15,972 nucleotides of DNA from Spirochaetia bacterium (GCA_026002265.1 BOBG01000044.1:1-15972); one strand, 5' to 3'. Numbered from the stretch's first letter, positions 9,554 to 15,972 are shown. Translations and numbers: made by a program. Notes: generated by a model from the letters alone, not told the origin.

Positions 9554-10027
9554 TCAATTTGTCACTACAATGAGCACTTTTTTACTATCTTGTGTATCAT
9601 AAATCCTATATTCAGAATGACCTATTTCAGCATAAACAAGCCGGCCATCTTTGTACGTTCCACTCCATGATGCCACTACAACACGATTCCGTGCATTATT
9701 CATCAGTAGGTGCAACGGATTTTGTTTGAGTTCTATATCGAATAACATTTCAAGATTATCCAGTATTACAGGAGTCTCGCCGGTTCCTACCAAATCGTTT
9801 ATGAGAGCTGATATCTTTAACGGGCGTTGTTTTTTTGATACTCCTATGAGTTTTTCAGAAATTGCTAAGTTTACGTTGATTACAGATTGCTGAAAATGTG
9901 CCGCAATCTCATTGAGTATAGGTGTTTTGCCACTACCAGGCACTCCGGTTAGTAAGATGAGTTTGTGGTATAAAGCACAAGAAGAACGTATTGAGTGCAT
10001 CAACTGGTCTATTATCGATCCCGGCAT
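9554..10027 (-). CDS. brxF: BREX type 3 small P-loop protein BrxF
   Basis: 157 residues. Walker A GVPGSGKT at 28-35 and Walker [10 protein letters not shown] near 87-95 are clear, and there is little beyond a minimal P-loop core, which matches BrxF of type 3 BREX in size and layout. It is the first gene of the operon, directly followed by the large BrxC/PglY protein, the order known for type 3 BREX (brxF, brxC, pglXI, helicase, pglZ, brxA). The ATG at 10027 has only a weak upstream ribosome site, so translation may be modest. A candidate promoter lies 35-60 bases upstream. Its precise biochemical role is not settled; it is presumed to act with BrxC. Another small AAA protein is possible in principle, but the neighbours make BrxF the best call. 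Confidence 0.85.
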   Translation of the reverse strand: MPGSIIDQLMHSIRSSCALYHKLILLTGVPGSGKTPILNEIAAHFQQSVINVNLAISEKLIGVSKKQRPLKISALINDLVGTGETPVILDNLEMLFDIELKQNPLHLLMNNARNRVVVASWSGTYKDGRLVYAEIGHSEYRIYDTQDSKKVLIVVTN

Positions 10028-10061
10028 ACTTCATTTCCACGCAATTCTTAAGCTTTTTTCA

Positions 10062-10090
10062 AGAATAGTAGATTTGGAAAAAATGGTCAA
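10062..10090 (-). promoter_or_regulatory. Candidate promoter of the BREX operon
   Basis: On the minus strand TTGACC (10090-10085) is followed after 17 bases by TATTCT (10067-10062), 35 bases before the brxF ATG. It matches the sigma-70 consensus at 5 of 6 and 4 of 6 positions. It sits directly beside a cluster of inverted repeats (10094-10207). Confidence 0.45.
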
Positions 10091-10093
10091 CCA

Positions 10094-10212
10094 CGAGGTG
10101 TAAATTTCCTCGCTTTAATTGAGCGGAGACAAGAACCGCTGTAGTAGGAGTGTACTACAACAAGTTCTGTCTATGAAACAGGAAGCCCTAGCCTTTAGGT
10201 TAGGGTTCTGGC
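10094..10212 (+). mobile_element. Cluster of stem-loops, possible 3'-end remnant of a TnpB-type (IS200/IS605 or IS607) element
   Basis: Four stem-loops lie in about 115 bases: CGAGG/CCTCG (10094-10112), CGCT/AGCG (10111-10125), a long imperfect one in which GAGACAAGAAC pairs with GTTCTGTCT and encloses TGTAGTA/TACTACA (about 10126-10175), and CCCTAGCC/GGTTAGGG with a TTTA loop (10188-10207). The stretch GAAACAGGAAGCCCTAGCC followed by a hairpin and GGTTCTGG has the look of the right ends of TnpB-bearing transposons, where the omega RNA scaffold ends in a GC hairpin. No TnpB coding sequence is present, so it would be a fossil. It could instead be a structured leader or bidirectional terminator between brxF and the PIN remnant. 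The resemblance is from memory and unsearched. Confidence 0.4.
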
Positions 10213-10225
10213 TAAACTAATTTCA

Positions 10226-10637
10226 AGGACGCAAAAAAGGCGTTGGATGTCGTTGTGAAATTTTCTAAGCTTGTTCGTTTGTTGATACAACGGTTCAAGA
10301 TATTCAACAAGCTATGACTTCACCTATGTCTGATTTCGAGGATGCTGTGATTGTTGCAGCAGCACAGCGGGAAGCTGCTGACTACATCATCACTCGTAAT
10401 ACCAAAGACTTTACCACGTCTCCCATTCCTACGGTAACGCAGAAGGATTTTTTGGAGAAACCGTTGTCATCACGATTTGGTTTACTGAAAAACAGAGATG
10501 CCACCTTGCACCTACCTTTTATCATGTTGCCGTTTACGCTTCAAGATTTCCTTGACTACCTCGACAACCAGTTCCTCATTCTCATCTGTTTGTGGTTGGT
10601 TCAGCCAAAGCGTCCCAATGTCGGTTGGTCAAGGTAA
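10226..10637 (+). pseudogene. PIN-domain (VapC-like) ribonuclease remnant, 5'-truncated and frameshifted
   Basis: The frame from 10281 (in-frame ATG 10314) encodes TTVQDIQQAM, then MSDFEDAVIVAAAQREAADY, then IITRNTKDFTTSPIPTVTQ, the typical C-terminal half of a PIN domain (acidic DFEDA and TRNTKDF motifs). The upstream piece KDAKKALDVVVKFSKLVR (10226-10279) is in another frame, so a frameshift lies near 10280, and the first half of the domain is missing. The recognisable domain ends near 10455; the open frame to 10637 runs antisense to another broken gene and is probably not native. PIN toxins act as RNases with a partner antitoxin; none is visible here. The loss of the front, where the first catalytic Asp lies, makes it non-functional. 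Confidence 0.75.
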
Positions 10638-10752
10638 TCTGTTTGACGCCCTGCAAAAGCGTAGTTGCGGAGAGACACTGTTCCGCATTGTGCCGTTCCG
10701 TAGAAACTGCTTTGACCAGGCCCCACGGCAGATTCAACTTGACTGTAAAGCG
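10512..10752 (-). pseudogene. Broken small gene of unknown function
   Basis: Directly after the stop of the SSB-like frame, the minus strand stays open as RFTVKLNLPWGLVKAV and on to LLQGVKQIT, then the sensible coding moves to another frame near 10640, reading TDIGTLWLNQPQTDENEE and VVEVVKEILKRKRQHDKR to a TAG at 10512. Joined, these give about 79 residues with a basic helical tail. No ATG is present; TTG at 10737 is the nearest start. The join is inferred from the coding look of both pieces. No family recognised. It probably belonged to the same small phage or plasmid operon as the SSB-like gene. Confidence 0.5.
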
Positions 10753-11055
10753 TTAGAATAATAATTCTGCTAACAATGCTGACGCCTTTTCGCCATACTG
10801 CATGGTAATAAATTCTAGCATATCCAAACCGTCTTTTTCATACTCAAACCTTTGCTGCATATACTCTTCAAACTTCTCGATGTCGATAATTGGCATAGTA
10901 AACGAGCAAACTTCAGGCACCAGTTTTTCCCCTTGTTTGACAGAACGAGTAGAGGCAACTGCAAAGGTGCAACTAGACAAGCCGTCTTTCTGTTTGGAAC
11001 AATCCGGCTCTGCGGTGAGGATTCCCTCGATAAGCACTGAATTAAGATGGTTCAT
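10753..11055 (-). CDS. SSB-like N-terminus joined to an unrelated tail (chimera)
   Basis: 100 residues. The start MNHLNSVLIEGILTAEPDC followed by CTFAVASTRSVKQ is the first part of a single-stranded-DNA-binding protein OB fold. After residue 55 the match ends: instead of the expected VSFFDIETW-type continuation, the protein reads MPIIDIEKFEEYMQQRFEYE and ends in KASALLAELLF. Length is well below a full SSB (usually 110-180), with half of the OB fold missing, so DNA binding is doubtful. AAGGAG lies 5 bases before the ATG, so it is probably translated. The tail may be a separate small gene fused by deletion. It sits upstream of another broken gene on the same strand, in a stretch of decayed mobile DNA. 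Confidence 0.65.
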   Translation of the reverse strand: MNHLNSVLIEGILTAEPDCSKQKDGLSSCTFAVASTRSVKQGEKLVPEVCSFTMPIIDIEKFEEYMQQRFEYEKDGLDMLEFITMQYGEKASALLAELLF

Positions 11056-11100
11056 AAAAACTCCTTAGAAAGTATTGAGCAGTTCATAATAACTGCTAGT

Positions 11101-11125
11101 ATCATATATATATAATATATAATTA
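11101..11125. promoter_or_regulatory. AT-rich divergent intergenic stretch, possible promoter
   Basis: A run of alternating A and T contains TATAAT at 11111-11116 and 11118-11123 on the plus strand, between the SSB-like gene (left, minus) and the excisionase-like fragment (right, plus). No good -35 box is seen in either direction, so this is a weak call. Confidence 0.3.
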
Positions 11126-11160
11126 AAAAGAGTTTTTATTACGTTGTGAAGGTACATACT

Positions 11161-11253
11161 ATGAAAATAGGAAATCAGAGACGATTTTTAGCGGAAGATA
11201 TTCAGAGTTATCTTCAATCCTGTAAAGATACTAATAAAAAAGAAGAAAAATAA
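11161..11253 (+). CDS. Excisionase-like HTH fragment, 30 residues
   Basis: The short frame starts with ATG, preceded by GAAGG eight bases upstream, and encodes KIGNQRRFLAEDIQSYL, the pattern of the wing end of excisionase/MerR-type helix-turn-helix proteins (as in KIGRQWRFKREDI). The first half of the domain, with the recognition helix, is absent, so this is either a truncated gene or a very short open frame retained by chance. Its TAA overlaps the region just before the next ATG (1-base gap), which suggests the two genes were expressed together. It hints at a lost integrase/excisionase module. Confidence 0.5.
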   Translation: MKIGNQRRFLAEDIQSYLQSCKDTNKKEEK

Positions 11254-11254
11254 A

Positions 11255-11590
11255 ATGGCTGAACAAAAAAAAGAACCTTCTTTAACAGTTCAAACGAAAC
11301 CCGTCGATGCTCGCTGGTCTATTCAAGGTTTGTCAAAAAATGTTACTACTGTTATGGATAAAAACCCTTCGGATGGAAATATATATGCCTTTATCAATAA
11401 ATGGTTCACGATAGTACTTTTATTACAATATACAGAAAAAGGGCCTGTTGTGTTAAAGAAAAAACTCGATGATAAAACAGAATGGCCCAGTTCAACACCT
11501 CTTAGTAAGGATACTACTATCACCCTTAATGGACTAGATAAAAATAAATTTTTAGAAGATAAAGGCTGTCCGAAGAATTTATCTCCATAA
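11255..11590 (+). CDS. Hypothetical 111-residue protein
   Basis: I do not recognise this protein. It begins MAEQKKEPSLTVQTKPVDAR, has a hydrophobic stretch FINKWFTIVLLLQY in the middle (about residues 46-59, too short and mixed for a sure membrane span) and a lysine-rich second half ending GCPKNLSP. The ATG follows AGAAGAAAA, a fair ribosome site, and lies 1 base after the excisionase-like fragment. No signal peptide is seen. The frame is intact, with AT-rich codon use like its surroundings. It may be a small cargo or phage gene. Confidence 0.55.
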   Translation: MAEQKKEPSLTVQTKPVDARWSIQGLSKNVTTVMDKNPSDGNIYAFINKWFTIVLLLQYTEKGPVVLKKKLDDKTEWPSSTPLSKDTTITLNGLDKNKFLEDKGCPKNLSP

Positions 11591-11650
11591 AATAACTGCT
11601 TTTTACTTATCATAGTTAGATTATAGCATCAAAATACGAAATAATCCTGC

Positions 11651-11675
11651 ATGACATTATATGTTAATGTGTCAT
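11651..11675. repeat. Imperfect hairpin downstream of the hypothetical gene
   Basis: ATGACATTA pairs with TAATGTGTCAT (one extra dinucleotide in the right arm) around a 5-base TATGT loop. It lies 60 bases after the 111-residue gene. No T-run follows, so an intrinsic terminator is unlikely; a boundary repeat or operator is possible. The rest of 11591-11880 holds nothing I can name. Confidence 0.35.
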
Positions 11676-11880
11676 CGAGATGGTAAAAAGGCAGTCCTGA
11701 AATTTCTTTTGAAAAAAGTGGCTTGTGTCTACTGCCTATAAAAACAAAGTTGTGATAGAGTAGGGCAAATGGAAAAGAGCTTGCCGTATACGACGAGCAA
11801 CTACAAAAAAATGAGACATTTCCCTATGTGTTCACACGCTTACAAGAGGAACAGGCGGCTTTGAATATATCCCGTTTGTG

Positions 11881-12553
11881 TGAAACAGCTGGATATTCCG
11901 TACCGGCGCACTCTGGCGAGATGTACCACCGGAGTATGGGGATTGGAAGAATACCAATCGGCGCTTCTGCCGCTGGCGAGATAAAGGTATCTGGCAAAAA
12001 GTGGCTGAACAGGTCCGTCGAGCCGGATCTGGAATGGGTAATGATAGATGCAAAGCACAGCAAAGTACACCCGGATGCCTGCGGTGCACGCGGCGGGAAT
12101 GACCGGATGAGGCGTACCAAAGGGGGCTGAACAGCAAGACACACCTCGCCATTGATAAACGCGGCTGTCCGGTGCGAATGATCGTAACTGCTGGTCCGGA
12201 AGCGGATTGTTGCTCTGTACTGGACTTGATAGCAGGAATGGAAATAGATGTATCGTTTGCAGACCGGGGATATGATACAGATATGATTGTAGAACAAGCG
12301 GTTAAATCCGGAACAAAGGTAGTAATACCGCCGAAACGGAATCGGAAGGTGCAACGGGCCTATGATAGAGAGTTATACAAAGAGCGGTAGTAAGATAGAG
12401 AATGTGATGTTAGCGTTAAAACGCTGGCGTGGTATTGCGACTCGGTATACGAAAAGTGCTGCCTCATTTTTATCCGCTCTGTATCTTCGTTGTATCGTTC
12501 TTTGTTGCTGGACTCTTTTGACGACACTACCTCTGGATAAATGCCCGGTTTGA
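11881..12553 (+). pseudogene. IS5-family (IS427-like group) transposase remnant, several frameshifts
   Basis: Pieces in different frames follow the usual IS5-family order: WIFRTGALWRDVPPEYGDWK with WKNTNRRFCRWRDKGIW; then the first catalytic Asp region MIDAKHSKVHPDACGARGG and RTKGG; then LNSKTHLAIDKRGCPVRM, MIVTAGPEADC, the second Asp in SFADRGYDTD, and VVIPPKRNRKVQRAYDRELY; then the Glu region IENVMLALKRWRGIATRY and ASFLSALYLRC. At least three frame changes are needed (about 12000, 12125 and 12390), so the element cannot make active transposase unless frameshifted. The N-terminal part and terminal inverted repeats could not be found, so the element's ends are unknown. Confidence 0.85.
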
Positions 12554-12779
12554 CGCTCCACACCCATTGAATAGTGTTCTTTGACGTGCTTAATTTCTTT
12601 TTTTGATGAGAGCCGCCGGAAAGCAGTATTTTCAGTGTTAGGACGGCGGTTGTATCTTTCAAACTAGACCCTTTCTTTTCGTTTTTTGAGGGACAGCACA
12701 CGAGGAATCGAAATCTTGGCCGACGAGATTCCCCGCGACACACGTAGAGTTTCTATGCAGCTGCCCTTTGTATTTTAAG

Positions 12780-12795
12780 AGACTATAGATAGTCT
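12780..12795. repeat. Perfect short inverted repeat
   Basis: AGACTAT-AG-ATAGTCT, 7-base arms around 2 bases. It lies just past the end of the partition operon and could be an operator, a partition site half or part of a transcription stop. No second copy was noticed. Confidence 0.35.
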
Positions 12796-12811
12796 ATCGG
12801 GCTAGAAAAAA

Positions 12812-12835
12812 GCTGTCAACCCTAAAAAAAACAGC
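12812..12835 (-). terminator. Candidate intrinsic terminator of the parA operon
   Basis: On the minus strand GCTGT, a T-rich 14-base loop and ACAGC are followed by six T residues, starting 5 bases after the stop of the last gene. The stem is short (5 pairs), so strength is doubtful. Confidence 0.4.
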
Positions 12836-12839
12836 ACTG

Positions 12840-13532
12840 TCAAGATTTGGCCGTTGACTTGGTGAGCAGGACTTTGGCCTCGGTCAGCAGATCGAGCAGC
12901 CGGGTCTTTGCCTCATTGTCAATGTCGGTTTTTTTCATATCCGCAATCAAGGTATTCAATTCCAGAAAGACGGCTCTAATTTCCGGCGCCGGAACTGGCG
13001 GCCTTACGTGTTTTTCCTTTGAAAGCTTGAGTGCAAGCTCTCGTGTAGGAATAGTTCCGGAATCATGTGCTATAGACTTCGCTTGTTCAATAGCTTCCGG
13101 CTTTTCGGTGAGTGCCTCTAAACGTTGTGCTTGTTTTTTTGAGAATCCAAGCTCCTCTAGTTTTTCTAGTTTCGACCTAGGGACAGTGCTGTCCCCAAGT
13201 TTCAGATCGGTACGAATCCCCTTTGCTTTTGGCAGTGCCTTGAATAATTCACCGAGCCGGACTTCAGCGTCTAGTAAAAGTTCACCGAATGCTTGGGCTT
13301 CCTCAAGCCTCTGTCTACGCACATCAACAGCTACATCGAGCTTCTCTATTGCACGCATAGCCGCACGTACCGCATTGAGTTTCTCGCGCCCAATCAACAC
13401 GAAGCTGGTTAATTCTTCAATAGTCGCCGGTAGTCGCGACTGTTTAACCTGCGCTAAATCGGTGCTACCCGGCAATTCACGAGTACGCATATCTTCATCA
13501 ATTACTGATTCTAAACTTCTACGAACTGACAT
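12840..13532 (-). CDS. Putative partner of ParA, coiled/helical, no canonical ParB nuclease fold seen
   Basis: 230 residues, largely helical and charged. The N-terminus (MSVRRSLESVIDEDMRTREL) is followed by a helical repeat-rich middle (REKLNAVRAAMRAIEKLDVA, LLDAEVRLGELFKAL) and KLEKLEELGFSKKQAQRLEA near 120-139, which could be a helix-turn-helix like unit. The C-terminal 50 residues could form a coiled coil. The arginine-rich box of canonical ParB is not seen. The ATG overlaps the parA stop by 14 bases, so translation is coupled, which strongly implies a functional pair. Similar proteins occur in phage and plasmid contexts, sometimes near replication genes. Likely a DNA-binding partition partner by position; the exact family is not recognised. 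Confidence 0.65.
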   Translation of the reverse strand: MSVRRSLESVIDEDMRTRELPGSTDLAQVKQSRLPATIEELTSFVLIGREKLNAVRAAMRAIEKLDVAVDVRRQRLEEAQAFGELLLDAEVRLGELFKALPKAKGIRTDLKLGDSTVPRSKLEKLEELGFSKKQAQRLEALTEKPEAIEQAKSIAHDSGTIPTRELALKLSKEKHVRPPVPAPEIRAVFLELNTLIADMKKTDIDNEAKTRLLDLLTEAKVLLTKSTAKS

Positions 13533-14277
13533 TTGATTTTCCTAAAAATGTATCGGTTAATGCCTCAAAAGATGGAATACTTTTTGCTGTGGGTGCATAT
13601 TCGTAAAGGCTCATGTGAAACGGTTGACATTCGGCAATCTTTGAATCCTGTGGAATTTCAAAAATTTGATAATCGAGTTTATGCAATTTATCTCGGTATA
13701 TTTTATGCCGGCTAAATGATTCGTTAATCATATTGATAATGATCTTATCATTTTTAACAGTGTGTCTTGATGCCTTTTCAACATTTCGCAATAACTTTAC
13801 AAAGCTTTCGATGCCGTCAATCGAGAAATATTCCGGTGTAAGCGGGTTTATGACTTCATCAGTTACCGAAATGATAGACTCAACCAATAGGGAAAACTCC
13901 GGTGGGAAGTCAAGAATCGCATATTCAAATCCAAGTTTTTCAATATCGGCAAGTAAAAATTCAAAAGCCCGCGGCGTGTGTACGAGATTTGTATCTTCCC
14001 ATTGTTTGAATTTGCTATCAATAGCGAGAACCGGTAATAAAAATAAATTTTTGTCTACATTAAATAGTGCTTTTGATACCGGAATCGTTTCGTACAAGAC
14101 ATCGGCAATATCATAATCGAGCGGGCGGTTACAGACCCACGAACTGGCGTTCCCCTGTTTGTCGCAGTCTATCAGGATTGTTTTGTGTCCGCGCCGGGAA
14201 AGTGAAAAAGCCAGCATGGTAGAGATAGTAGTCTTGCCGACTCCGCCTTTTTGAATATGAAAACATAACTTGTACAC
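13519..14277 (-). CDS. parA: ParA/Soj-like partition ATPase
   Basis: About 252 residues from a GTG at 14277. The start gives VYKLCFHIQKGGVGKTTIST, the N-terminal deviant Walker A (KGGVGKTT) of ParA/MinD ATPases; further motifs are ILIDCDKQGNASSW (Walker A') and YAILDFPPEF (Walker B). Proteins of this family bind DNA when ATP-loaded and move plasmids, prophages or cargo with a partner protein. The frame is open to an ATG at 14424, but that would add 49 residues with no family counterpart and no ribosome site, so the GTG, with GGGGG upstream, is preferred. No N-terminal HTH is seen. It overlaps the downstream gene by 14 bases. It suggests a plasmid, an integrated element or a plasmid-like prophage. 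Confidence 0.88.
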   Translation of the reverse strand: MYKLCFHIQKGGVGKTTISTMLAFSLSRRGHKTILIDCDKQGNASSWVCNRPLDYDIADVLYETIPVSKALFNVDKNLFLLPVLAIDSKFKQWEDTNLVHTPRAFEFLLADIEKLGFEYAILDFPPEFSLLVESIISVTDEVINPLTPEYFSIDGIESFVKLLRNVEKASRHTVKNDKIIINMINESFSRHKIYRDKLHKLDYQIFEIPQDSKIAECQPFHMSLYEYAPTAKSIPSFEALTDTFLGKSNVSS

Positions 14278-14295
14278 CAGCGCACCCCCATAAAA

Positions 14296-14399
14296 AAAGC
14301 GCTTTACACATTGCCCCGGATGATGAGTCCAGACCCCGGTACAGTACAGGGCTGGGTAATGAGCAACGCTCTTAAAAGAACCGTACTCTGTATACCGGG
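14296..14399. promoter_or_regulatory. Inverted-repeat leader of parA, possible operator or parS-like site
   Basis: The palindrome AAAGCGCTTT (14296-14305) lies just before the parA start. CCCGGTACAGTACAGG (14335-14350) and, inverted, CCGTACTCTGTATACCGGG (14381-14399) share the CCCGGTA, ACAG and GTAC core. Partition operons often carry such arrays as centromere or operator upstream of parA. Binding is inference. Confidence 0.4.
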
Positions 14400-14419
14400 A
14401 CACCACTTCCGATAGGGTA

Positions 14420-14449
14420 ACCATACTACTTGTTAGAGGGGAGTGTCAA
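14420..14449 (-). promoter_or_regulatory. Candidate parA promoter
   Basis: TTGACA (14449-14444 on the minus strand) and TATGGT (14425-14420) are 18 bases apart. The -35 box is the left arm of a 7-base inverted repeat, GTGTCAA at 14443-14449 and TTGACAC at 14473-14479, whose right arm is an outward-facing TTGACA toward the plus-strand gene. No good -10 follows on that side. Confidence 0.4.
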
Positions 14450-14578
14450 GCCGGTAGTCTCTGTAGTCGATTTTGACACAGAGGACACCTCAATTCACTT
14501 TTCTTTCCTGTTACCCGATTTTTTCTCCGATCTAGAAAATTGTTTAATTCCCTTCGGTATTTTTCCGATTAAGATTCT

Positions 14579-15259
14579 ATGAGTGACGTCGAAGACCGTC
14601 TGTCCACGAAAGAATTGTTGGACAGTGCAGGGAATATTTCCTGTGAAGCCGATTTTAGAGTGAGAGACACACTGTATTCGATTATGAGAGCAGTAATCAT
14701 GTCCGACCATCCTGAATATGCCTATCACGACCCAAACAGTCCGCGCTATTTGTCAAAAAATGAAATTGAAAGCTTAATCACTACGCTTGCAGTGCATTTT
14801 GCAAAAACTAACTACGCTCTTGAAAGAGCTCTCGATACACTTAACGATCCGGAGAACCGGGAACATTTTCTTGAAAGTATAGGGAAAAAATCTAAATTTG
14901 TTGATTATTTTTGGCTTTCGACAAAAGTTTTGTTAAACGATGCGTTAGGAATCGATAAAACTGGCAAGATTCGGGAAGAAATAATATCAGTGACGGATTC
15001 ATTTTTAGAGCAGAATGGTACTGATCGGCAAGTACCGGAAAGAGAGAGATTGTTGGCCACCGATTTTGAATTGCCGTCATTTTTGAGTGAACCTCAAACA
15101 CGCGGGCTGATTGTCTTTTTTGCAGGTCTGTACGAGAAAGCTTTCACCGAGAACTTTAGTTTGAAACAGCATAGCAAAAGACGTGACGAGCAAATTCTCA
15201 AACTAAAGCATAAAATTGAAGAAATAGAAAAAGTAATCAACGATTTGCTGAAAAAATAA
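14579..15259 (+). CDS. Hypothetical 226-residue protein, divergent from parA
   Basis: I do not recognise the family. The protein starts MSDVEDRLSTKELLDSAGNI, is largely helical and charged with no signal peptide or membrane span, and ends in a likely coiled coil (about 195-226: KLKHKIEEIEKVINDLLKK). The frame is intact. The ribosome site before the ATG is weak. It lies across a shared intergenic region from parA, so it may be co-regulated or function in plasmid or prophage maintenance, such as replication. No repA or helicase motif is seen, so that remains a guess. Confidence 0.6.
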   Translation: MSDVEDRLSTKELLDSAGNISCEADFRVRDTLYSIMRAVIMSDHPEYAYHDPNSPRYLSKNEIESLITTLAVHFAKTNYALERALDTLNDPENREHFLESIGKKSKFVDYFWLSTKVLLNDALGIDKTGKIREEIISVTDSFLEQNGTDRQVPERERLLATDFELPSFLSEPQTRGLIVFFAGLYEKAFTENFSLKQHSKRRDEQILKLKHKIEEIEKVINDLLKK

Positions 15260-15304
15260 ATAGCTAGAGTCAAGTTTCGTCCAATCCGGGATTTTTTGGG
15301 GAAG

Positions 15305-15313
15305 TGCTAAAAT
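15305..15313 (+). promoter_or_regulatory. Weak extended -10 promoter candidate
   Basis: TGCTAAAAT matches an extended -10 box (TGnTATAAT with one mismatch), 43 bases before the ATG at 15356. No -35 box was found at the proper distance. Confidence 0.25.
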
Positions 15314-15355
15314 AGTGCGATTCAGGAAATTGTGGGTATACTACACTGTCTCTCT

Positions 15356-15972
15356 ATGGTAGCGGATTCCATTTGTCTACAAGTGAAATTAATCAAAAGT
15401 ATCCTCGGCAAGGACAAGCATGGGAATTTCATGTTTGAAGTAGAGGCTTCAAATGAAAATCTTGACTTGGAGCAGCAGCGAGTATTGCAACGTGCGTTAC
15501 TAAATTCTAAAGAGTACTTTCTCACAAATGGTGTAGTGTCGAAGGATCATCTGCATCGCCGGCAAGACGAGTCTGGTCATTTATATTGTAGACGATTCGA
15601 TGGTTATCGGTGAGCCGGTATCGGTATATACAAAAGGGCTGCGGACCTTTGTACGAGGTATCCTCTACAAAAGTAATACATACGCGCGAGAATTTATCAA
15701 ATTGTTGCGAGACGGTTCAACTCGTGTAAAAGCATCGGTGGGTGGGCTATATCCGGTCGTAAAACGAGGCATTGACGGTGCTGGCGAAGTGGTAAAAGTG
15801 TTATGGAATGATCTAGCGTTGACAGTTGCGCCGGTGAATCCGACAGTTGCGCCGGCGATGATGACAAAGAGTCTGAATAGTCTTGAATTAGTGCGGTTAT
15901 TGAAGAAGGCGGATTCGGGCTTTGAGCAGCCGCGGGACGAGAGTGGGAAATTTGCCGGCGGAGGAAATAATC
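15356..15972 (+). pseudogene. HK97-type prohead protease-like gene, frameshifted and cut by window edge
   Basis: The first frame (ATG 15356 to about 15585) reads KSILGKDKHGNFMFEVEASN, then NSKEYFLTNGVVSKDHLHRR and QDESGH; the sense then moves to another frame, DDSMVIGEPVSVYTKGLRTF, FVRGILYKSNTYAREFIKLL and KASVGGLYPVVKRGIDG, and goes on to the right edge. The layout matches phage prohead proteases: a GVVS start strand, a GEPVSVY strand, and a SVGG stretch equivalent to the catalytic Ser region GFSIGG. The switch near 15580 needs a 1- or 2-base change; no slippery heptamer was seen, so a sequencing error or a true mutation is likelier than programmed frameshifting. The 3' part may continue into a scaffold fusion. 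Indicates prophage capsid genes to the right. Confidence 0.65.
15821..15855 (+). repeat. Short direct repeat in the prohead protease tail
   Basis: GACAGTTGCGCCGG occurs at 15821-15834 and 15842-15855, encoding TVAP twice. A small local duplication inside a low-complexity linker. Confidence 0.6.

Larger units (their letters stand above)
12554..12839. other. Gene-free stretch between the IS5 remnant and the partition operon
   Basis: About 285 bases with no convincing gene on either strand; open frames here are interrupted or antisense to the IS remnant. It contains a perfect 7-base inverted repeat (12780-12795) and a terminator-like hairpin (12812-12835), described separately. Confidence 0.5.

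Noticed and set aside
11824..12354. Minus-strand frames over the IS5 relic
   Set aside because: The plus-strand pieces match transposase motifs in order; the antisense frames have no recognisable features.
12847..13536. Long plus-strand open frame opposite the ParA partner gene
   Set aside because: It is a serine-rich mirror of the minus-strand gene, without ribosome site or family features.
14278..14424. N-terminal extension of ParA by 49 residues
   Set aside because: The frame is open, but the added part has no ParA counterpart, no ribosome site, and covers the inverted-repeat leader.
15570..15595. Programmed frameshift in the prohead protease
   Set aside because: No slippery heptamer or downstream pseudoknot was evident.
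1..15972. CRISPR array, tRNA or rRNA genes
   Set aside because: No regularly spaced repeats and no cloverleaf or rRNA-like stretches were seen on either strand, judged by eye.

Overview
The window looks like an accessory island in a low-to-moderate GC bacterium. The phage, partition and BREX protein styles suggest a spirochaete of the Treponema type, but this is a tentative impression from sequence style and no marker gene is present to prove it.

Left two thirds (1 to about 10,030, all on the minus strand): a defence operon read right to left. The order is a small P-loop protein (BrxF-like, 9554-10027), a 1244-residue P-loop protein (BrxC/PglY, DUF6079-like, 5785-9519), a RecF/SMC-style AAA ATPase (4618-5778), a DUF4276/RloB-like TOPRIM-type protein (3980-4624), a small charged protein (3651-3983), a 508-residue protein with a GHKL-like ATPase half and a C-terminal HELCH metallopeptidase motif (2122-3648), and a zinc-ribbon DNA methyltransferase (PglXI-like, from 2117 past the left edge). 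brxF-brxC-pglXI is the known start of type 3 BREX; the helicase, PglZ and BrxA would be expected beyond position 1. The four genes between brxC and pglXI are not part of the core and are the most interesting content. They fall into two composition classes: an ATPase plus TOPRIM pair that resembles PARIS-like modules, and an AT-rich pair that includes the GHKL/metallopeptidase protein. The methyltransferase itself has a very AT-rich centre between GC-rich ends.

Middle (about 10,090 to 12,800): a graveyard of small decayed elements. It holds a cluster of stem-loops resembling the 3' end of a TnpB-type transposon, a frameshifted PIN-domain remnant, an SSB-like chimera with a broken downstream gene, an excisionase-like fragment with an orphan small gene, and a frameshifted IS5-family transposase.

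Right (12,840 to 15,972): plasmid- or prophage-like genes. A ParA ATPase overlaps a downstream coiled partner gene (minus strand), a divergent unknown gene lies to the right, and a frameshifted HK97-type prohead protease runs off the right edge. The BREX operon therefore sits beside mobile DNA. The likely division of labour is BREX core for self-marking and phage exclusion, with the inserted genes acting as back-up or guard functions; the guard role is an inference.
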